The notes beneath the pieces were generated by a model that was not told the DNA's origin, did no database searches, and saw nothing but the letters and a program-made list of their open reading frames with translations. From positions 62,001 to 126,000 of the forward strand of contig NZ_QCYK01000003.1 of assembly GCF_003071345.1 (NCBI RefSeq): a DNA stretch of 64,000 bases. The letters run 5' to 3'. How positions within the stretch are numbered: the first letter of the stretch is position 1; every line of letters begins with the position of its first letter. Positions 18,322-26,623 of this stretch are shown piece after piece. This DNA is from Chitinophaga parva. Lineage in GTDB: Bacteria; Bacteroidota; Bacteroidia; Chitinophagales; Chitinophagaceae. The position numbers and the translations under genes were made by a program.

Positions 18322-18435
18322 TGATGTAAATAGTTTGTTAACGGGTAATGTGTTTTGAAACGATTTTGTTGTATTTTGTTTACCGCATCACCATGCCTCG
18401 TATTGTATATTTTCTTCCACGTCAAAAAACAAAGC

Positions 18436-19428
18436 ATGCAACATCCTACCGCACCCACCCGCAGGGACTTTTTGCGCCAGCTAGGCTGGTTATCCATGGC
18501 CGCCGCTGTAATTCCCGGCCTGGCCACCGCTGCTACGCCCACGGGTAGTACCGCCGCGCAACCGCAACCCATTGCCCACGATGCAAAGGACCTGTTCTTC
18601 AAGATCTCCCTGGCGGAGTGGTCCTTTCATAAAGCCCTCTTTGGCGGCAAGATGAAACACCTGGACTTCCCCGTACGGGCAGCAAAAGAATTCGACATCC
18701 ACGCCGTGGAATACGTAAACCAGTTCTTTAAGGATAAAGCCAAGGACAAACAATACCTGGCCGAACTGAAGCAACGCTGCACCGACAATGGCGTGCGCAG
18801 TGTGCTGATCATGTGTGATGGAGAGGGCGAACTGGGCCACAGCGACGCCAAGGTGCGCCAGCAGGCCGTGGAGAACCATTATAAGTGGGTGGAAGCCGCC
18901 CAGTACCTGGGTTGCCACGCCATCCGCGTAAATGCCGGCCGTGAGGGCGATCCCGCCGTGGTGGCGGCTGCCAGCGTGGAAGGCCTCCGCGCCCTGGCAG
19001 AATTTGCTAAACCCCACGGCATCCGCGTGATCGTGGAAAACCATGGTGGTATTTCCTCCAACGGGGAGTGGCTGGCCAACGTGCTGCGCCAGGTGCCCAA
19101 CGGGGGCGCCCTGCCGGACTTTGGCAACTTCTGTATCAAACGCGGTAAGCCCGTGAACGGCGAAGAGGTCTGCGAGGAAGAATATGACCGCTACAAAGGC
19201 GTCACAGAACTGATGCCGTACGCCGGCGGCGTAAGCGCCAAAACCTACAATTTTGACGCGGCCGGCAACTGCATTGAAACCGACTACCTCAAAATGATGG
19301 GCATCGTAAAAGCCGCCGGCTACACCGGCCACGTGGGTATTGAATATGAAGGCAACAATCTCAGCGAGGAAGAAGGCGTTAAAAAGACAAAGGCGCTGCT
19401 GGAGAAGGTGGGGGCGCAGTTGTCCTGA
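18436..19428 (+). CDS. Tat-exported sugar phosphate isomerase/epimerase-like TIM barrel
   Basis: A 330-residue protein with a twin-arginine signal (PTRRDFLRQLGWLSMAAA) and a xylose-isomerase-like TIM barrel (AP endonuclease 2 superfamily). It has KISLAEWSFHKAL at the first strand, HAVEYVNQFF, HAIRVNAG, RVIVENHGG and a final VGIEYEGNN. The Glu/His/Asp residues in these motifs are where the family binds a divalent metal. Members in Bacteroidota are often periplasmic and linked to carbohydrate metabolism. The upstream frame reaches 18355; ATG 18436 puts the RR motif about 10 residues from the N-terminus. Substrate unknown. Confidence 0.8.
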   Translation: MQHPTAPTRRDFLRQLGWLSMAAAVIPGLATAATPTGSTAAQPQPIAHDAKDLFFKISLAEWSFHKALFGGKMKHLDFPVRAAKEFDIHAVEYVNQFFKDKAKDKQYLAELKQRCTDNGVRSVLIMCDGEGELGHSDAKVRQQAVENHYKWVEAAQYLGCHAIRVNAGREGDPAVVAAASVEGLRALAEFAKPHGIRVIVENHGGISSNGEWLANVLRQVPNGGALPDFGNFCIKRGKPVNGEEVCEEEYDRYKGVTELMPYAGGVSAKTYNFDAAGNCIETDYLKMMGIVKAAGYTGHVGIEYEGNNLSEEEGVKKTKALLEKVGAQLS

Positions 19429-19440
19429 GGGGTAGGGCGT

Positions 19441-19501
19441 AAGTCTTAGGTCCTAGGTCCTAAGTCTTAAGTCCTAGGTCGTAGGTCTTAGGTCTTAGGT
19501 A
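19441..19501. repeat. YTAGGTC heptamer array after TIM-barrel gene
   Basis: About eight 7-bp units, mostly CTAGGTC/TTAGGTC with TAAGTC variants, start 12 bp after the stop codon at 19428. Because CTAG and CCTAGG are palindromic, the array can also fold on itself. The same family recurs at 29175, 42005, 42117 and 53463. Confidence 0.8.
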
Positions 19502-19625
19502 CCTTCTTCTTGAAGCTTTTGGGCATGAATAGCACCTAAGGGCCAGGACGTAAAACCTTGTACCGTGCCAGGTGGGCCGGCACGATTTATGTCCCATCCA
19601 AACAGAACAAAAAACACTACACATC

Positions 19626-19973
19626 ATGGAAAAGCCGGCAGAAATGACCACCCTCACCCGGGTGATGGAAAAGCTTCGCGAAAAAGGATTTGACGATGAA
19701 TTCAGGATGACGGATCACGGTCGCATGCAAAGCCCCAAAACAGGCAAGATCTATGATCCGGAAGACCTGCTCATCATAAAGACCTACCGCTTTGAAGGCG
19801 AATCAGACCCTTCAGACTCCAGCGTGATCTACGTACTGGAAGACAAGGAGGGCAGCAAAGGTTACGTACTGGATGCCTTTGGGGCCTATAGTAACCACGA
19901 GGATGACGGTTTCGACGAATTCCTCAGAAAGATCAAAGTGGAAGACCGCGACGAGCAGTTGCTCTACGCATAA
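19626..19973 (+). CDS. Small conserved Bacteroidota protein
   Basis: A 115-residue acidic, soluble protein (start MEKPAEMTTLTRVMEKL; core DEFRMTDHGRM, YDPEDLLIIKTYRFEGESDP, SDSSVIYVLED, DAFGAYSNHED). Relatives are common in Bacteroidota as short stand-alone proteins, sometimes labelled phosphoribosylpyrophosphate synthetase without support. The fold looks alpha/beta with a strand-turn-strand around the conserved YRFEG-DP motif. Function unknown. An alternative start at the internal ATG (MTTLTRV) is possible. A strong terminator follows 20 bp after the stop. Confidence 0.75.
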   Translation: MEKPAEMTTLTRVMEKLREKGFDDEFRMTDHGRMQSPKTGKIYDPEDLLIIKTYRFEGESDPSDSSVIYVLEDKEGSKGYVLDAFGAYSNHEDDGFDEFLRKIKVEDRDEQLLYA

Positions 19974-19992
19974 ACGTCATTATGGCAAATAC

Positions 19993-20024
19993 AGCCCGCC
20001 TCCGGAAACGGGGCGGGCTTTTTT
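19993..20024 (+). terminator. Intrinsic terminator
   Basis: AGCCCGCC (19993-20000) pairs perfectly with GGCGGGCT (20012-20019), followed by a run of T residues. It ends the small-protein transcript. Confidence 0.9.
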
Positions 20025-20112
20025 GTGGCATTCAGCGTCAAACGGAGCCTGTCCCACTTCCCAACCCACTAACTACCGCCCCTCCCACAAACGTGTGTGT
20101 GCTCCCTGAAGG

Positions 20113-20139
20113 TTGACAATCCCTTTTCCCCTAACTTTG
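20113..20139 (+). promoter_or_regulatory. Promoter of proline dehydrogenase, near-leaderless
   Basis: TTG at 20113-20115 and TAACTTTG at 20132-20139 (16 bp apart) match the Bacteroidota promoter. The ATG of the next gene is at 20146, so the predicted transcript has almost no 5' leader. Confidence 0.55.
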
Positions 20140-20145
20140 CGCCCC

Positions 20146-21333
20146 ATGGAACAACAGCTAGACTTGTCTTTTGAGGACACCGGCATCGCCTTCGAAGCCA
20201 AAACCGACCAACAATTAAGAAAAGCCAACCTCCTCTTCACCGCCATGGGCAAGCCCTGGCTCGTAAAACTGGGAGGAGCCACCCTGCCCCTGGCCCTGAA
20301 AATGAAACTGCCCATCAAAGGGCTGATCAAGTCCACCATCTTCTCCCAGTTCTGCGGAGGGGAGAACATGCCCGAAGCCGCCGCCGCATCGGAGGTGCTG
20401 GGTAAGTACCACGTGGGCGTGGCCCTGGACTACGGGGTGGAGGCCATGGAAGGAGAGGACAATTACGATCACGCAGTGGATGAATTCACCCGCGCCATCG
20501 AATTTGCCGCCGGCAAGCAACATATTCCTTTTATTGCCATCAAGGTGACCGGCTTTGCCCGTTTTGCCCTGCTGGAAAAAGTAGCCGCCGCCACGGGCCT
20601 CAGCAGTGAAGAGCAGGGGGAGTACGACCGGGTGGGCCTGCGTATCAAAACCATCTGCGCCGCCGCCGCTAAAAACCGCATCGGTGTGCTGATAGATGCA
20701 GAGGAATCCTGGATCCAGCAGCCGGTGGACGACCTGGCAGATACCATGATGGCGCTCTTTAACCAGGGCCGGGCTGTGGTGTTCAATACGTACCAGCTAT
20801 ACCTGCACAGCCGTTTGGGCGCCCTGAAAGCCGCCCATGAAAAAGCCGTGAAAGGTGGTTACCTGCTGGGTGCCAAACTGGTACGGGGTGCTTACATGGA
20901 AAAAGAACGCAAGCGCGCCGAGGAAATGGGGTATCCCGATCCGGTACAGCCCAATAAAGCCGCCACGGACAAGGATTATAACGAAGCGGTGCGCTTTTGC
21001 ATGGAGCACCTGGATACCCTGGCCGTGTTCATCGGCACCCACAATGAAGACAGTTGCATGCTGGCCGCCCGCCTCATGCAGGAAAAAGGTATTCCCGCCC
21101 AGCACCCGCACGTGAGCTTTTCCCAGTTGCTGGGAATGAGCGACAATATCACGTTTAACCTGGCCCACAGCGGCTATCATGTGTCCAAATACCTGCCTTA
21201 CGGCCCGGTAAAGGACGTAATGCCCTACCTGCTGCGCCGCGCCCAGGAAAATACCTCCATTGCCGGACAAACCGGCCGTGAGCTGGGCCTCATCCGCAAG
21301 GAGATCCGGCGCCGGGCGGCGGTGAAAAAGTAA
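20146..21333 (+). CDS. Proline dehydrogenase (monofunctional)
   Basis: A 395-residue FAD enzyme that oxidises proline to 1-pyrroline-5-carboxylate. The beta/alpha barrel motifs are IAIKVTGFARF, GVLIDAEESW, VVFNTYQLYL, AKLVRGAYMEKER, VFIGTHNEDS, LGMSDNIT, YLPYGPVKDVMPYLLRRAQEN. Two active-site Arg residues lie in that final LLRRAQEN segment. The length fits the monofunctional enzyme (no P5C dehydrogenase fusion). The upstream frame opens at 20113, but ATG 20146 follows the -7 box and opens with MEQQLDLSF. It is separated from thyA by a hairpin. Confidence 0.93.
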   Translation: MEQQLDLSFEDTGIAFEAKTDQQLRKANLLFTAMGKPWLVKLGGATLPLALKMKLPIKGLIKSTIFSQFCGGENMPEAAAASEVLGKYHVGVALDYGVEAMEGEDNYDHAVDEFTRAIEFAAGKQHIPFIAIKVTGFARFALLEKVAAATGLSSEEQGEYDRVGLRIKTICAAAAKNRIGVLIDAEESWIQQPVDDLADTMMALFNQGRAVVFNTYQLYLHSRLGALKAAHEKAVKGGYLLGAKLVRGAYMEKERKRAEEMGYPDPVQPNKAATDKDYNEAVRFCMEHLDTLAVFIGTHNEDSCMLAARLMQEKGIPAQHPHVSFSQLLGMSDNITFNLAHSGYHVSKYLPYGPVKDVMPYLLRRAQENTSIAGQTGRELGLIRKEIRRRAAVKK

Positions 21334-21414
21334 GTTGCTCCCGGGCGGAGATCCGCCATGGGAAAGACTTTTGTTCCACAAAAAACGATTATGCACATCG
21401 CGTTGATAAAAACC

Positions 21415-21446
21415 AAGGCGCGGCCCTCTCCCGGACCGCGCCTTTC
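21415..21446 (+). terminator. Hairpin between proline dehydrogenase gene and thyA
   Basis: AAGGCGCGG (21415-21423) pairs with CCGCGCCTT (21436-21444). The T-tract is short, so termination may be partial. It lies only 16 bp before the thyA start. Confidence 0.6.
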
Positions 21447-21460
21447 TGTATCTTAGCCCC

Positions 21461-22255
21461 ATGGAACAGTATCTGCGTCTCTTACAACATATTATCGATA
21501 CCGGGGCTACCAAAACAGACCGCACCGGTACCGGCACCACCAGCGTTTTTGGCTACCAGCTGCGGTTCGACCTGCAGCAGGGCTTCCCGCTGGTGACCAC
21601 CAAAAAACTGCACCTTAAATCCATCATTTACGAGTTGCTCTGGTTCCTGAAAGGCGATACCAACATCAAATACCTGAAAGACCACGGCGTGAGCATCTGG
21701 GATGAATGGGCCGACGCCAATGGCGACCTGGGCCCCGTGTACGGGAAGCAGTGGCGCAGCTGGGAAACCCGCGACGGCCGCGTGATAGACCAGATCACAG
21801 ACGCGGTGAACACCATCAAAAAGAACCCGGACTCCCGCCGCATCATCGTAAATGCCTGGAACGTAGGCGACCTGCCGCTAATGGCCCTGAGCCCCTGCCA
21901 TTGCCTGTTCCAGTTTTACGTAGCCAATGGAAAACTGAGCTGTCAGCTGTACCAGCGCAGCGCAGACGTGTTCCTGGGCGTACCGTTCAATATTGCATCA
22001 TATGCCCTGCTCACCCTCATGATGGCACAGGTGTGTGACCTGGAGCCCGGCGAGTTCATACATACCTTTGGCGATGTACACCTGTACAGCAACCACCTGG
22101 AACAGGCCCGCCTCCAGCTGTCCCGCCAGCCCTTTGCCGCCCCGGTGATGAAACTGAATCCCGAAGTGAAGGACATCTTTGCATTCCAATACGAAGACTT
22201 TACGTTGCTCAACTACGAAAGCCACCCGGGCATCAAAGCGCCGGTGGCCATATAA
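21461..22255 (+). CDS. thyA: Thymidylate synthase
   Basis: A 264-residue ThyA converting dUMP to dTMP with methylenetetrahydrofolate as carbon donor and reductant, yielding dihydrofolate. Signatures: [12 protein letters not shown] (phosphate-binding Arg), the catalytic Cys146 in [23 protein letters not shown] and HLYSNH. The length equals the E. coli enzyme (264). It is followed after 11 bp by folA, which regenerates tetrahydrofolate: a classic metabolic pair, presumably co-transcribed. Confidence 0.98.
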   Translation: MEQYLRLLQHIIDTGATKTDRTGTGTTSVFGYQLRFDLQQGFPLVTTKKLHLKSIIYELLWFLKGDTNIKYLKDHGVSIWDEWADANGDLGPVYGKQWRSWETRDGRVIDQITDAVNTIKKNPDSRRIIVNAWNVGDLPLMALSPCHCLFQFYVANGKLSCQLYQRSADVFLGVPFNIASYALLTLMMAQVCDLEPGEFIHTFGDVHLYSNHLEQARLQLSRQPFAAPVMKLNPEVKDIFAFQYEDFTLLNYESHPGIKAPVAI

Positions 22256-22266
22256 AATTACCTTAC

Positions 22267-22758
22267 ATGACTATTGCTTTTATCGTAGCGGCATCGCTGA
22301 ATAACGTGATCGGGAAAGACGGACACCTGCCCTGGCACCTGCCTAATGACATGAAATTTTTCAAACAAACCACCTCCGGCCACCCCATCATCATGGGCCG
22401 CAAAACCTTTGATGAACTGGGCAAAGCATTACCTAACCGGGAGAACATCGTGATCACGCGTAACAAGGACTACAAGGCCCATGGCGCGCACGTAGTACCT
22501 TCCCTGGAAGCCGCCCTGGAACTGGCCCGCCACTACAGCAACGGCGAGATCTTCATCACTGGCGGCGGTGAAATTTTCCACCAGGCCCTGCCCCTGTGCC
22601 ATCGCCAATACGTAACCCGCGTCATGGGGAACTATGATGGGGATGCTTTCTACCCGGTGATCGATGAATCACAATTTAAACTGACAAAAAGCGATTTTCA
22701 CGAACCGGATGAAAAGCATGCCGTAGCGTATGATTTCCAGGTGTGGGATAGGATATAG
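22267..22758 (+). CDS. folA: Dihydrofolate reductase
   Basis: A 163-residue enzyme reducing the dihydrofolate produced by ThyA with NADPH. Visible: IVAASLNNVIGKDGHLPWHLPNDM (the Trp-His-Leu-Pro substrate loop, Asp at the active site), GHPIIMGRKTFDELG, NIVITRN, EIFITGGGEIFHQALPL. It starts 11 bp after thyA. The stop codon is followed within 2 bp by an array of GTACARC heptamers. Confidence 0.97.
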   Translation: MTIAFIVAASLNNVIGKDGHLPWHLPNDMKFFKQTTSGHPIIMGRKTFDELGKALPNRENIVITRNKDYKAHGAHVVPSLEAALELARHYSNGEIFITGGGEIFHQALPLCHRQYVTRVMGNYDGDAFYPVIDESQFKLTKSDFHEPDEKHAVAYDFQVWDRI

Positions 22759-22760
22759 TT

Positions 22761-22834
22761 CGTACAACGTACAGCGTACAGCGTACAACGTACAACGTAC
22801 AACGTACAGCGTACAACGTACAACGTACAACGTA
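22761..22834. repeat. GTACARC heptamer array, left arm (folA side)
   Basis: About ten consecutive 7-bp units GTACAAC/GTACAGC begin 2 bp after the folA stop. A facing arm in reverse orientation lies at 22926-22968 on the other side of a terminator hairpin. Confidence 0.9.
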
Positions 22835-22850
22835 TTTTTTGCTAGCAACA

Positions 22851-22886
22851 AAGAAGGCTGGATTTTGAGATCCGGCCTTCTTATTT
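22851..22886. terminator. Bidirectional terminator between folA and dnaG
   Basis: AAGAAGGC-TGGAT pairs with ATCCG-GCCTTCTT (22851-22863 with 22870-22882) around a 6-nt loop, flanked by A- and T-rich DNA. It serves two convergent genes and sits between two facing heptamer arrays. Confidence 0.8.
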
Positions 22887-22925
22887 ATATGCTTATTTAT
22901 CGTTAGCGGGTGCAAAGGAGCGCTA

Positions 22926-22968
22926 CCGTACGTTGTACGCTGTACGTTGTACGTTATACATTGTACAA
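22926..22968. repeat. GTACARC heptamer array, right arm (dnaG side)
   Basis: Reverse-complement units (GYTGTAC) run up to the base before the dnaG stop codon (22969). They pair in principle with the left arm at 22761-22834. Confidence 0.88.
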
Positions 22969-24984
22969 TTACCTGAATATCACCGTCCCCAATCCCTGCG
23001 TAAGCTCTTGCTCCAGCTTTTTGAGGTGTTGTTGTAACTGGAGGCAGGCGATCTGGGTTTCTGCATCTTTGGCGGCCTGCATTTCCTGCTGGTTCTCCAG
23101 GATCATTTTTTTGATCTTCCGGAGAATAAGGTAGTTGGTGGTGGAGATGGTATCGCGCAGGTAGGCGTTGTCGCCGTACACGGTTTTAATCTCAAATTTT
23201 TCTGCCCAGGCAGGGCTCAGGTCTGCTTCTTTGTCTTCCAGGATAGATGTGGTTTGTTTGGAAATATCCGGATCCTCGTGATAGAGGAACCATTTCTTGT
23301 CGGGCAGGCTGCCTTCATCGTAGAAATGTTTGTACTCGCGCAGGATCTTCTTTACAAACTCACCGTTGGCCAGTGATTCAAAATCGTAGGGCAGGTGGAA
23401 GATGTAATCCGCCACGGTGGGGTTGTCGTCGTTGAAGGCCTTGTCGCCAAAGCGCAGCAGGATCTTCACCAGTTCCCTTTCCTGTTTGTCGTCTTTGTTG
23501 AAATAGTCTGTTGCCGGCGCCCCGCCCATATCGGCGCCTTCCATTTCAGCCATGGCGGCCAGGGCTTCCGGTGGCAGGTCGTCATCACCACCCTCAAAGT
23601 TGCCGGCCTTGTTGTTTTGCTGGTTGAACTGCTGCTCCCGCTTGCTCATGCGCTCGCGGATGTATTTGTTCACCAGGTTCACCAGCCCTTCTTCATCGAT
23701 CTTTAGCAACTGGCTGCACTGGCGGATATAGTCCTGCTGTTTGGTGAAATCCTCCAGTTTGTCAATGCGGGCGATGGTTTCAGCGATCTCGTTCACCAGC
23801 TGTGACTTGCGCTGGGTGTCCGCGCCGGCATCGCGCATGGATACCTGCAGTTTGAAAAGGATGAAGTCCTGTTTGTTTTCCGCCACAAATTCACGGAAAG
23901 CAGGCGCGCCAATTTTGCGTACGTAGCTGTCCGGGTCTTCATTGTCCGGTATGAGCACCACTTTCACGTTCAGGCCTTCTTCAATGGCCATGTCCAGCCC
24001 GCGCAGTGCGGCTTTTACGCCGGCGGCATCACCATCATAGAGGATGGTAAGGTTCTTCGTATATTTTTTGATGAGGCGCAGCTGGTCCTGGGTAAGGGAG
24101 GTACCGCTGGATGCCACTACGTTCTCAATGCCTGCCTGGTGCAGGGAGATCACGTCTGTGTAGCCTTCCACCAGGAGGCACTCATTGAGCTTGTCAATGG
24201 CGTGGCGCGCAAAGTAGGTGCCGTAGAGCACCTTGTGCTTTACGTAAATATCATTTTCCGGAGAGTTAATGTATTTGGGCGCCCGGTCGGATTTTACAAG
24301 GATACGCGCGCCAAAGCCCAGCACCTTGCCGGATTGGTTGTGGATCGGGAAGATCACGCGGCCGCGGTAGTTATCCACCGGCTGTTCATAGCGGATGGAG
24401 ACCAGGCCTGTTTTCTGGAGGTATTCCAGGTTGTAGCCCTTGGACAGGGCGGTTTTTACAAACGTATCCTTTTCATTGGCACAATAGCCCAGCTGGAATT
24501 TCTGGATGATCTCCTCGCTGAAACCGCGTTCCTCAAAGTAGCTGAGGCCCACGTTGCGGCCCTCTTCCGTTTCAAAAAGGGTTTTGGTAAAATACTCGCG
24601 TGCAAAATTATTGATGATAAAGAGGCTGTCCGCAATCTGCATCTGGGCCCTCACTTCCGGGCTTACCTCTTTTTCCTCGATGGTTACATTGTATTTCTGT
24701 GCCAGCCATTTCAGGGCTTCCACGTAGGAGTACTTTTCGTGCTCCATGAGGAAGGAAATGGTATTGCCGCTGGCGCCACAGCCAAAGCATTTGTAGATCT
24801 CCTTGCTGGGCGATACCGTGAAGGAAGGCGACTTCTCATTGTGAAAAGGACAGTTGCCCAGGTAGTTGGCGCCCCGCTTTTTCAGCTTCACAAAGGAACC
24901 CACGATCTCTACGATGTCGATGCGGCTAAGAATCTGTTGTATGGTCTGTTGTGAGATCAAAGTTTGGATGGTGTAAGATGGCAA
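22969..24984 (-). CDS. dnaG: DNA primase
   Basis: A 671-residue primase making RNA primers at the replication fork. The N-terminal CHC2 zinc finger is clear (NCPFHNEKSPSFTV...YKCFGCGASGN), then the RNA-polymerase-like core, the TOPRIM motif (CLLVEGYTDVISLHQAG, TILYDGDAAGVKAAL) and a helicase-binding C-terminal region. A low-complexity insert of Asn, Gly, Asp and Glu (about 455-490) links the two. ATG 24984 gives eight extra residues before ISQQTIQQIL; the usual family start would correspond to the TTG at 24960. It converges on folA. Confidence 0.96.
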   Translation of the reverse strand: MPSYTIQTLISQQTIQQILSRIDIVEIVGSFVKLKKRGANYLGNCPFHNEKSPSFTVSPSKEIYKCFGCGASGNTISFLMEHEKYSYVEALKWLAQKYNVTIEEKEVSPEVRAQMQIADSLFIINNFAREYFTKTLFETEEGRNVGLSYFEERGFSEEIIQKFQLGYCANEKDTFVKTALSKGYNLEYLQKTGLVSIRYEQPVDNYRGRVIFPIHNQSGKVLGFGARILVKSDRAPKYINSPENDIYVKHKVLYGTYFARHAIDKLNECLLVEGYTDVISLHQAGIENVVASSGTSLTQDQLRLIKKYTKNLTILYDGDAAGVKAALRGLDMAIEEGLNVKVVLIPDNEDPDSYVRKIGAPAFREFVAENKQDFILFKLQVSMRDAGADTQRKSQLVNEIAETIARIDKLEDFTKQQDYIRQCSQLLKIDEEGLVNLVNKYIRERMSKREQQFNQQNNKAGNFEGGDDDLPPEALAAMAEMEGADMGGAPATDYFNKDDKQERELVKILLRFGDKAFNDDNPTVADYIFHLPYDFESLANGEFVKKILREYKHFYDEGSLPDKKWFLYHEDPDISKQTTSILEDKEADLSPAWAEKFEIKTVYGDNAYLRDTISTTNYLILRKIKKMILENQQEMQAAKDAETQIACLQLQQHLKKLEQELTQGLGTVIFR

Positions 24985-25328
24985 ATATCGGGAAAAATGT
25001 GTTCCGGAAGAAGGGGAAGCGCCCGCCGGTTGTTGCCGGAAATAAAAGGTTGGATAAGAGGGTATTATGCATTAAGACCTGCGCCCAGCCATGGCAGGGC
25101 GTTTCCGCGTGCCCGCGGCCTCGTTGCCGCAAAGGCTTTAACATAAATTTTGCATTCGCTGCAAATCCTTTCCGGTATTGGGGTTGGAGCGCAGGCACGT
25201 ATTACCGCATTGCCACGCGCTGTAACTTTTGCGGTACTATGACGCTAAACGGTTACAATTTTCAACAGACGAATCCCATAAACAACCGCCCAGATTACTG
25301 TACAAAACTGCAACCTAAATCTACACAT

Positions 25329-25871
25329 ATGCCATTCCCGAAATGGATACCCCTCACCGCTTTGATCCTGTGTGCTGCAGCGTGCCGTAAAAAGCCGTTG
25401 TCAGACAGGCCTTGGGAGCAGGGCAGGGTAGCCGGTTACGCACCGGTATACGACAACTCGCCTTCGCTGAAAACCTTATCCCTGGCGGGCCCCATGGCCA
25501 CGAAATTGCCTGGTAAGGTGCTGGCCTGTGGTCATTACCTGCTGGTACCGGATAGTGCCCTGCAAGGCATTCACGTGCTGGACAACAGCAACCCCCGGGC
25601 GCCACAAAACAAATATTTCCTGCAGGTGCCAGGCTTTGTAACCGCCGGTGCCAAAGGCAATTTCCTTTACGTGTCCAATTATAACGACCTGGTAACGCTG
25701 GACCTTTCCATCCTGCCCCAGTTGAAGGAAACTGCCCGTGCAAAAGGCGCCATCCAGGCCGGCATGTACCCGCCCTATGGAGGAGTGTATTTTGAATGCG
25801 TGGACACCACCCGTGGCACCGTCATAGGCTGGGTACCCGCTACTTTGACCAACCCTAAATGCCGCACCTGA
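25329..25871 (+). CDS. LVIVD-type lipoprotein (small)
   Basis: A 180-residue predicted lipoprotein. The signal peptide MPFPKWIPLTALILCAAACRKK carries a lipobox (AAAC). The mature part has short blade-like repeats (HYLLVPDSALQGIHVLDNSNP; NFLYVSNYNDLVTLDLS) of the LVIVD/beta-propeller type and ends GWVPATLTNPKCRT. The frame is open upstream to 24951; a TAACTTTTG box at about 25222-25230 suggests a leader of roughly 90 nt, and ATG 25329 directly precedes the lipoprotein signal. Its stop overlaps the start of the next lipoprotein gene. Function unknown; it may bind a partner at the cell surface. Confidence 0.75.
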   Translation: MPFPKWIPLTALILCAAACRKKPLSDRPWEQGRVAGYAPVYDNSPSLKTLSLAGPMATKLPGKVLACGHYLLVPDSALQGIHVLDNSNPRAPQNKYFLQVPGFVTAGAKGNFLYVSNYNDLVTLDLSILPQLKETARAKGAIQAGMYPPYGGVYFECVDTTRGTVIGWVPATLTNPKCRT

Positions 25872-26623
25872 TGAGAACAATGTTACTACTGGCCGGCGCC
25901 TGCGCCCTGCTGATGGCAGCATGCAGTCCGGAAATCACCTACATTCCTGAACAAACCAATGAAAACGCCGCCCGTAGCGGCCTGGCGTTGTCTGGCAATT
26001 ACCTGTTCCTGGTAAACCAGCATCACCTGCAGGGGTACGACATCAGTCGCAATGACACCCTGGTAAAGGTGGGCAGCATGGCATTGCACCACGCAACGGA
26101 TACCCTTTATGCCCTGCCCGGCAATCAGCTGATCGTGGGTTTGCAGGGTAACAGCGGCTTCCAGCGCTTCAGCGCATTGGCACAACCCGGGCTGCTGGGG
26201 GCTTACAAGTCGTGGCGGCAGGGCACACAACTGGCCACTTACGGGCAAAATATTGCCGTGCTATTCAGCCGGGATTCCTTTTCCCTGTTGCTTTACAACG
26301 CAGCTAACACCGGCACTGGCGCAGATCCCGGCATGACGGCCCCGCTGGATACTGTGCTTTCCAGTTATGGTCCGTACATGGGTCTCGCCGCAAAGGATAA
26401 CATCGTATACGCGGTTACGGTAGGACGGGTGATGGTGTTGAGTATTGGCAATGATCATTACACCCTGCTGCAGGAACTTATCCCGCTGGCTGCCAGTGAG
26501 GAACGCCTGGAAGACGCGTCCCTGGCCGGGAACGAGCTGGTATTGCGCAGCGACAAGCAGTTTTATTTCTATGACATCACCCAGCCGCAAGCTCCCGCAT
26601 TGCTGGCCAAATTACCGCGCTGA
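25871..26623 (+). CDS. Second LVIVD-type lipoprotein
   Basis: A 250-residue predicted lipoprotein (MRTMLLLAGACALLMAACSPE, lipobox MAAC) with propeller-like repeats (GLALSGNYLFLVNQHHLQGYDISRND shape, then IVYAVTVGRVMVLSIG, QFYFYDITQPQAPALLAKL). ATG 25871 overlaps the previous stop by one base; an ATG at 25859 would add four residues. Both this gene and the next overlap by one base, indicating translational coupling in an operon of two lipoproteins and two barrels. No characterised homologue is recognised. Confidence 0.75.
   Translation: MRTMLLLAGACALLMAACSPEITYIPEQTNENAARSGLALSGNYLFLVNQHHLQGYDISRNDTLVKVGSMALHHATDTLYALPGNQLIVGLQGNSGFQRFSALAQPGLLGAYKSWRQGTQLATYGQNIAVLFSRDSFSLLLYNAANTGTGADPGMTAPLDTVLSSYGPYMGLAAKDNIVYAVTVGRVMVLSIGNDHYTLLQELIPLAASEERLEDASLAGNELVLRSDKQFYFYDITQPQAPALLAKLPR

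Larger units (their letters stand above)
17696..18435. other. Large gene-poor gap between recQ and the TIM-barrel gene
   Basis: About 740 bp without a convincing gene. It holds an orphan hairpin with a T-tract (17910-17945), an ATG-AAA frame of 18 codons right after it (starting 17955), and AT-rich DNA with two spaced copies of a 19-bp motif (18273-18321). The stretch 18000-18230 is GC-richer and could encode a structured RNA, but I recognise no family and see no tRNA. Confidence 0.4.

Noticed and set aside
22761..22968. CRISPR array
   Set aside because: The repeats are 7 bp, directly abutting, with no spacers and no cas genes.
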